From Corylus avellana (lineage: Eukaryota > Streptophyta > Magnoliopsida > Fagales > Betulaceae), in NCBI RefSeq assembly GCF_901000735.1, contig NC_081545.1, positions 33,721,634 through 33,785,633 of the forward strand: a stretch of 64,000 nucleotides of DNA. Reading direction: 5' to 3'. Every line of letters begins with the position of its first letter. Within the stretch, counting starts at the first letter, position 1. The translations under genes and the position numbers were made by a program. Below, piece by piece: positions 60,801 through 64,000 of this stretch. The notes under the pieces were generated by a model that saw nothing but the letters and a program-made list of their open reading frames with translations, searched no databases and was not told the DNA's origin.

Positions 60801-63315
60801 AATCCCATTCCACCCTTTCCTGGCAATCAAATCCAGCCTTGATTCTCAAGATTGAACCAGTAAAGGAAACCAACAATACAGACATCCATAGCATTTTAAA
60901 CAACTTCAAACTTATTTCAAGTCGTCAATGAGGCTATTTTTTTACCATACAACTGTTTTTATGGGCTTATGGAATCTAAGAAGCCTGTTAAACCAGTTCA
61001 ACCTAACAACCCCCTTAAACATGCACAGTATGTCGTCAACTTTTTTATAAGTAAAAAACAATTTTTATTACAATTACATAGTATGTCATCAACTGTAATG
61101 ACAAAAGATAATAATTCCAAATCTCTAGATAGGACAAACTTACCAGCATCATCTCTTCATCTTCATCTTCATATTCTTCGCCAACCTCCTCCTCAGAAGA
61201 AAAATGAGCAACAGATTTAGATGCACTGTTAGCTAACCTCCCATTTTCCTCTGCCAAAATAGATGCTGCCAACCTAAACTTACTCATCAGAATCAATCAT
61301 AATTCTTTTTTTTTTTTTTACCATTTAGTTGAAATACCATTGTAAACTAAACTTTGTAAGCAGCTTACATTTCATCTAGCTTTTCCTGAAGGTCATTCCT
61401 TGATACCAGATCATCATCCTTTGAACTACAACCAAGCATGTCAGTTTCATCTGACAAAATCTTTTTACCCTTAGCATCATCATTCTGCAACTGTCTCTGG
61501 TTCTCAACATCTGCCGCCAAGTTCTTTCCCTTGAGCTGTTACACAACAGAATTGAATCAAACAAAAAGACTGTACATAAAAACAGAGACACTGGCTAGGT
61601 TGATGGAAAAAGTTTTCCCATCATCCTGTAGGGCGAGCTCAAATCCTAGGAAAACAAGATCATAATGAAGGAAAAGCTAAAACATTTGACCTCACAAGAA
61701 CCCATAACTGCATATATAAGGGCACTAACCTGAGCAAGAAGATTGCGCTGCATTGACTGAGGCAAAGCAGCTAATACATCTGGATCAACTTCACCATCCT
61801 CTGCAAGCTGCAAAATAAATTCAATGCAGTTGCCCCAAATTATTTAGCAAATAGATCAAGAACTCAACATGACCATTATTAACACTGAGACTCAGCAGCT
61901 CACAACCCAATGAGAGATGATCTTTCCCAAATATGGGTGTTAAGTTAGCCACCCTGTCATCGTGTAAACCAACTATTCCTAATTAATTTCCAATTATGAA
62001 CTGGCATGATAAACCTGTCAACCATGATAGGCAATACCTACCACGGAGATAAAAGGTAATAATTCAGAGTCTACATAGAATAAAATTACCAGTATCATCT
62101 CTTCTTCTTCATTGTCATCCTCCTCAGAAGGAATAGCAGCAGCAGAAGATGTTGATGCATTGTTAGTGAATCTCCCATTTTCCTCTGCCTGAATAGATGC
62201 CGCCAACCTAACATTAACCCATTCAAACAGTCAATGAAACCCATCAGACCACATAGTTGAAAGATAGCCTCATAACCGCAAATGGAGTGTGCAGCTTACA
62301 TTTCATCTAGCTTCTCCTGATTGGAACTCTTTAAAATCATAGCATCCCCTTCTAACCGATTCCCCGCCATGTTAGTTTGATCTGACAGAATCTTCTCACC
62401 CTTGGCATCACTCTTCTGCTTCTGCTTCAGCTTCTCAATATCCTTTGCCAGTTCTTTCAACTTCATTGCCTTAAGCTGTTAAGAAGAATTATAATTAACA
62501 TTACACACTCACGTCAATAGCCATATATCAAATATACCACCAAATTGTAACTCATTCCAAACTACCAAGAATTTTCCTCTGTTCAGTCAACTCAGATTCT
62601 AAAAATGAAACTCTCAGGCTCAGTCAATGTTTTATTTTTCCAAAAAAAAAAAAAAAAACCCAGAACAACATAAAAATTAGACCATAAAACTAAGTTCAGT
62701 TTTGTTTCCCTAATTCTCCTAAACAGAACACTCGGCCACATAATGTCCATTGCAAAACGCAAAATTCACCTTCTACATCCAAAACCTACAAGATTTCATC
62801 ACTGCAAACACTCATATGGGGCTCACAACAAAGACATAAATACAAAGAGAGCTAACACAAAAAATTCCTACACATTCATTCGAACAACCAGCAGACCTGA
62901 TTGAGAAGCAACTTCTCAGCGGTCTTGCGGACCTTGGCCTGCGCGTTGTCGCGCTGTCGGCGGCGGGCGATGACGGTGCGGCGCTTGAGGGCGGGGGTAG
63001 CGCCGTCGAAGACGAAGACGGGCTTGGTCCTGAGGAACAAGAGCTTGCAGATCCGGCGGAAGAAGCCGAGCAAGTGCGCATTCCGTACCATCTCGCCCTT
63101 CTCGTCCCGCATCGCCTTCATGAACTGCACCATCCATATGCTCGCATCTGCAAAGAGAGTTTGGAGTTTTGGTTGAGAAATGAAGCGTTCGGGTTAGTAT
63201 TAGGGTTAGGGATTTGAATGGCAGTACCGATGGCGAGCTTTTTTCCGGCCAGGGTTTCGACGGACACGCGACGGCCAACCGGAGCCAGTAGCTCCCACAG
63301 ACCATGGACTCCCAT
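51805..63315 (-). CDS. UVH3: DNA repair endonuclease UVH3 (XPG/ERCC5/Rad2 family)
   Basis: Structure-specific nuclease that makes the 3' incision in nucleotide excision repair; nuclear. 18 exons, 5'->3': 63228-63315, 62897-63147, 62300-62475, 62090-62207, 61730-61807, 61369-61535, 61144-61273, 59626-59703, 59464-59517, 58369-58553, 56431-58147, 55635-55829, 54994-55079, 54433-54730, 54191-54327, 53498-53582, 52740-53273, 51805-52506. They total 5079 nt (1692 aa), longer than the about 1480 aa I recall for Arabidopsis. XPG-N spans residues 1-110, starting [12 protein letters not shown], with Asp77 in [14 protein letters not shown] has Glu1030/Glu1032 (MEAEAQCA), Asp1051/Asp1053 (TDDSDVF) and Asp1102 (GSDYTEGV), collinear with the human catalytic residues at a constant offset of 241. 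A PIP box, QLRLEAFY, is at 1283-1290. The acidic spacer exon (1717 nt) holds a ubiquitin-interacting-like motif near 699-714. An RG/K-rich basic tract lies near residues 1410-1440, and the C-terminus ends RRKRRKS. Exons 3-5 and 6-8 are a duplicated module. Confidence 0.94.
59626..61535 (-). repeat. UVH3 exon module, copy 2 (exons 6-8)
   Basis: Encodes residues about 238-362: [12 protein letters not shown]..., [15 protein letters not shown]..., [13 protein letters not shown] and [20 protein letters not shown]. Each exon corresponds in order, phase and similar length to exons 3-5 (167/130/78 nt versus 176/118/78). Both module edges are in phase 0, so gain or skipping of one module keeps the frame. 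Confidence 0.88.
59704..61143 (-). other. Long intron 7 of UVH3
   Basis: At 1440 bp this is the counterpart of the 282-bp intron 4. A shared stretch (59797-59850 versus 61898-61950, both containing a cccaaa.tgggtgtt core) shows the introns are copies. The extra length at about 59880-61040 looks like an insertion I cannot classify. No coding frame in it is credible. Confidence 0.5.
61730..62475 (-). repeat. UVH3 exon module, copy 1 (exons 3-5)
   Basis: Encodes residues about 114-237: [12 protein letters not shown]..., ...[14 protein letters not shown]..., [13 protein letters not shown] and a final [18 protein letters not shown]. Exon phases are 0, 2, 0, the same as in copy 2 (59626-61535). 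Confidence 0.88.
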
Positions 63316-64000
63316 TTGTAATCGCCCTGCTCACGAGAACAACTTTTTCTGATTTTTCAGTTGGTGCATTGCCGCCAAGACATGTTAAAGGACGACGATC
63401 GTAAAAAAAAAAACGACGTCGTAGGAACACATATTGAGTCATTGACTGCACCGCAATCAAAGCGGTTTTTTTAGAAAATAAAAAATAAAAAATAATAATA
63501 AAAAATAAACCTATTTTAAGAACTTATTGGTACTCACTACTCATCATAACAGTGTATGATAATTTTAAATTTATATTCAATTTCAAAACTCAAAACTCAA
63601 TTTCCATTAAAATTCTTTGAAAAGCCACCAAAAAAAAAAAAAAAAAAATTGAAAACCTTTGTGTTTTTTTTTATTTTATTTTTTATTTTTCAAGAAATAG
63701 TAATTTAAGATGGTTGAGTGTGACAGATTGTAGTTCATGGGGCAATATGTAAATGAGGTAGTCTAGGAAAGGAAAAGTTAACCCAAAAAAAAAATTAGGT
63801 ACATAGATCTGGCCTTGTTTGGTAAACAACATGAACTTTACAAGGCACTGTTTATGTTTGGTAAAGAAAAAAATAAGTGTAATAATTAATATAGAAAAGT
63901 AAACAAATAGTATTACAAAGCGAAAAAGTTTTGTTTTGTAATAATTTTTTTATTTAAATAGTAATAAAAAGTAAATGATGTGATATAAAAAGTGAAAATG
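63316..64000. other. UVH3 upstream region
   Basis: The probable promoter and 5' UTR lie in 63316-63470, the least AT-rich part. Beyond it are A/T homopolymers (63631-63650, 63666-63690) and, at 63820-64000, a sequence with gtttggtaaa words that may be an edge of a transposon. No gene is seen. Confidence 0.4.

Noticed and set aside
1..64000. Considered the neighbouring genes as one functional cluster (biosynthetic or defence)
   Set aside because: DOX, DEG9, transporters and UVH3 belong to unrelated processes, and the likely conserved order of some of them points to ancient linkage, not a dedicated pathway.

Overview
The window is plant nuclear DNA: AT-rich, with intron-containing genes (GT-AG introns, 7-18 exons), several plant-specific families, and abundant microsatellites, LTR remnants and foldback elements. 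The gene set is that of a eudicot. A woody rosid is my guess, because foldback elements built from GGTGGcc/ggCCACC palindromes resemble ones I associate with such genomes, but nothing here fixes the species. Three assembly gaps are present: 100 N at 4699-4798, and 20 N at 13083-13102 and 19899-19918.

Layout. (1) 1-30652 is a tandemly duplicated and rearranged block made of an alpha-dioxygenase gene (DOX, minus strand) head to head with a DEG9-type serine protease gene (plus strand). Block A (1-9068) has the 5' end of one DOX copy, cut by the window edge, and a broken DEG9: exons 1-5 only, with a 1-bp frameshift. Next come a repeat cluster (9069-11000), a small single-exon PGG-domain membrane protein gene (11966-12445), a foldback element, and the one complete DOX gene (14126-18549, 10 exons, 643 aa). 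After a 20-N gap, block B (from 20544) has exons 1-2 of a third DOX copy and the intact DEG9 (25678-30652, 9 exons, 589 aa). (2) 31595-50636 holds four WAT1-related (EamA/nodulin-21 type, UMAMIT clade) transporter genes on the minus strand, each with 7 exons and 361-363 aa. The first two belong to a recent tandem duplication of about 5.8 kb whose left breakpoint lies in the last intron of DEG9, so an orphan DEG9 last exon sits between them (36426-36524). (3) 51805-63315, minus strand, is the XPG-type DNA repair endonuclease gene UVH3 (18 exons, 1692 aa).

How the genes relate. They do not form one pathway: fatty-acid alpha-oxidation (DOX), nuclear proteolysis (DEG9), small-molecule transport (WAT1-related) and excision repair (UVH3) are simply neighbours. 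The order DEG9 - UMAMIT cluster - UVH3 fits what I recall of Arabidopsis, where DEG9 with UMAMITs is on chromosome 5 and UVH3 with UMAMITs on chromosome 3. The window may keep the undivided ancestral order.

The most unusual things are a tandem duplication of a three-exon module inside UVH3 (residues about 114-237 and 238-362, intron sequence copied too), a mosaic DOX copy whose affinity switches inside exon 1, and several duplication junctions readable to the base. All exon boundaries were read by hand from splice sites, reading-frame continuity and family resemblance. For every complete gene the exon lengths sum to a whole number of codons.
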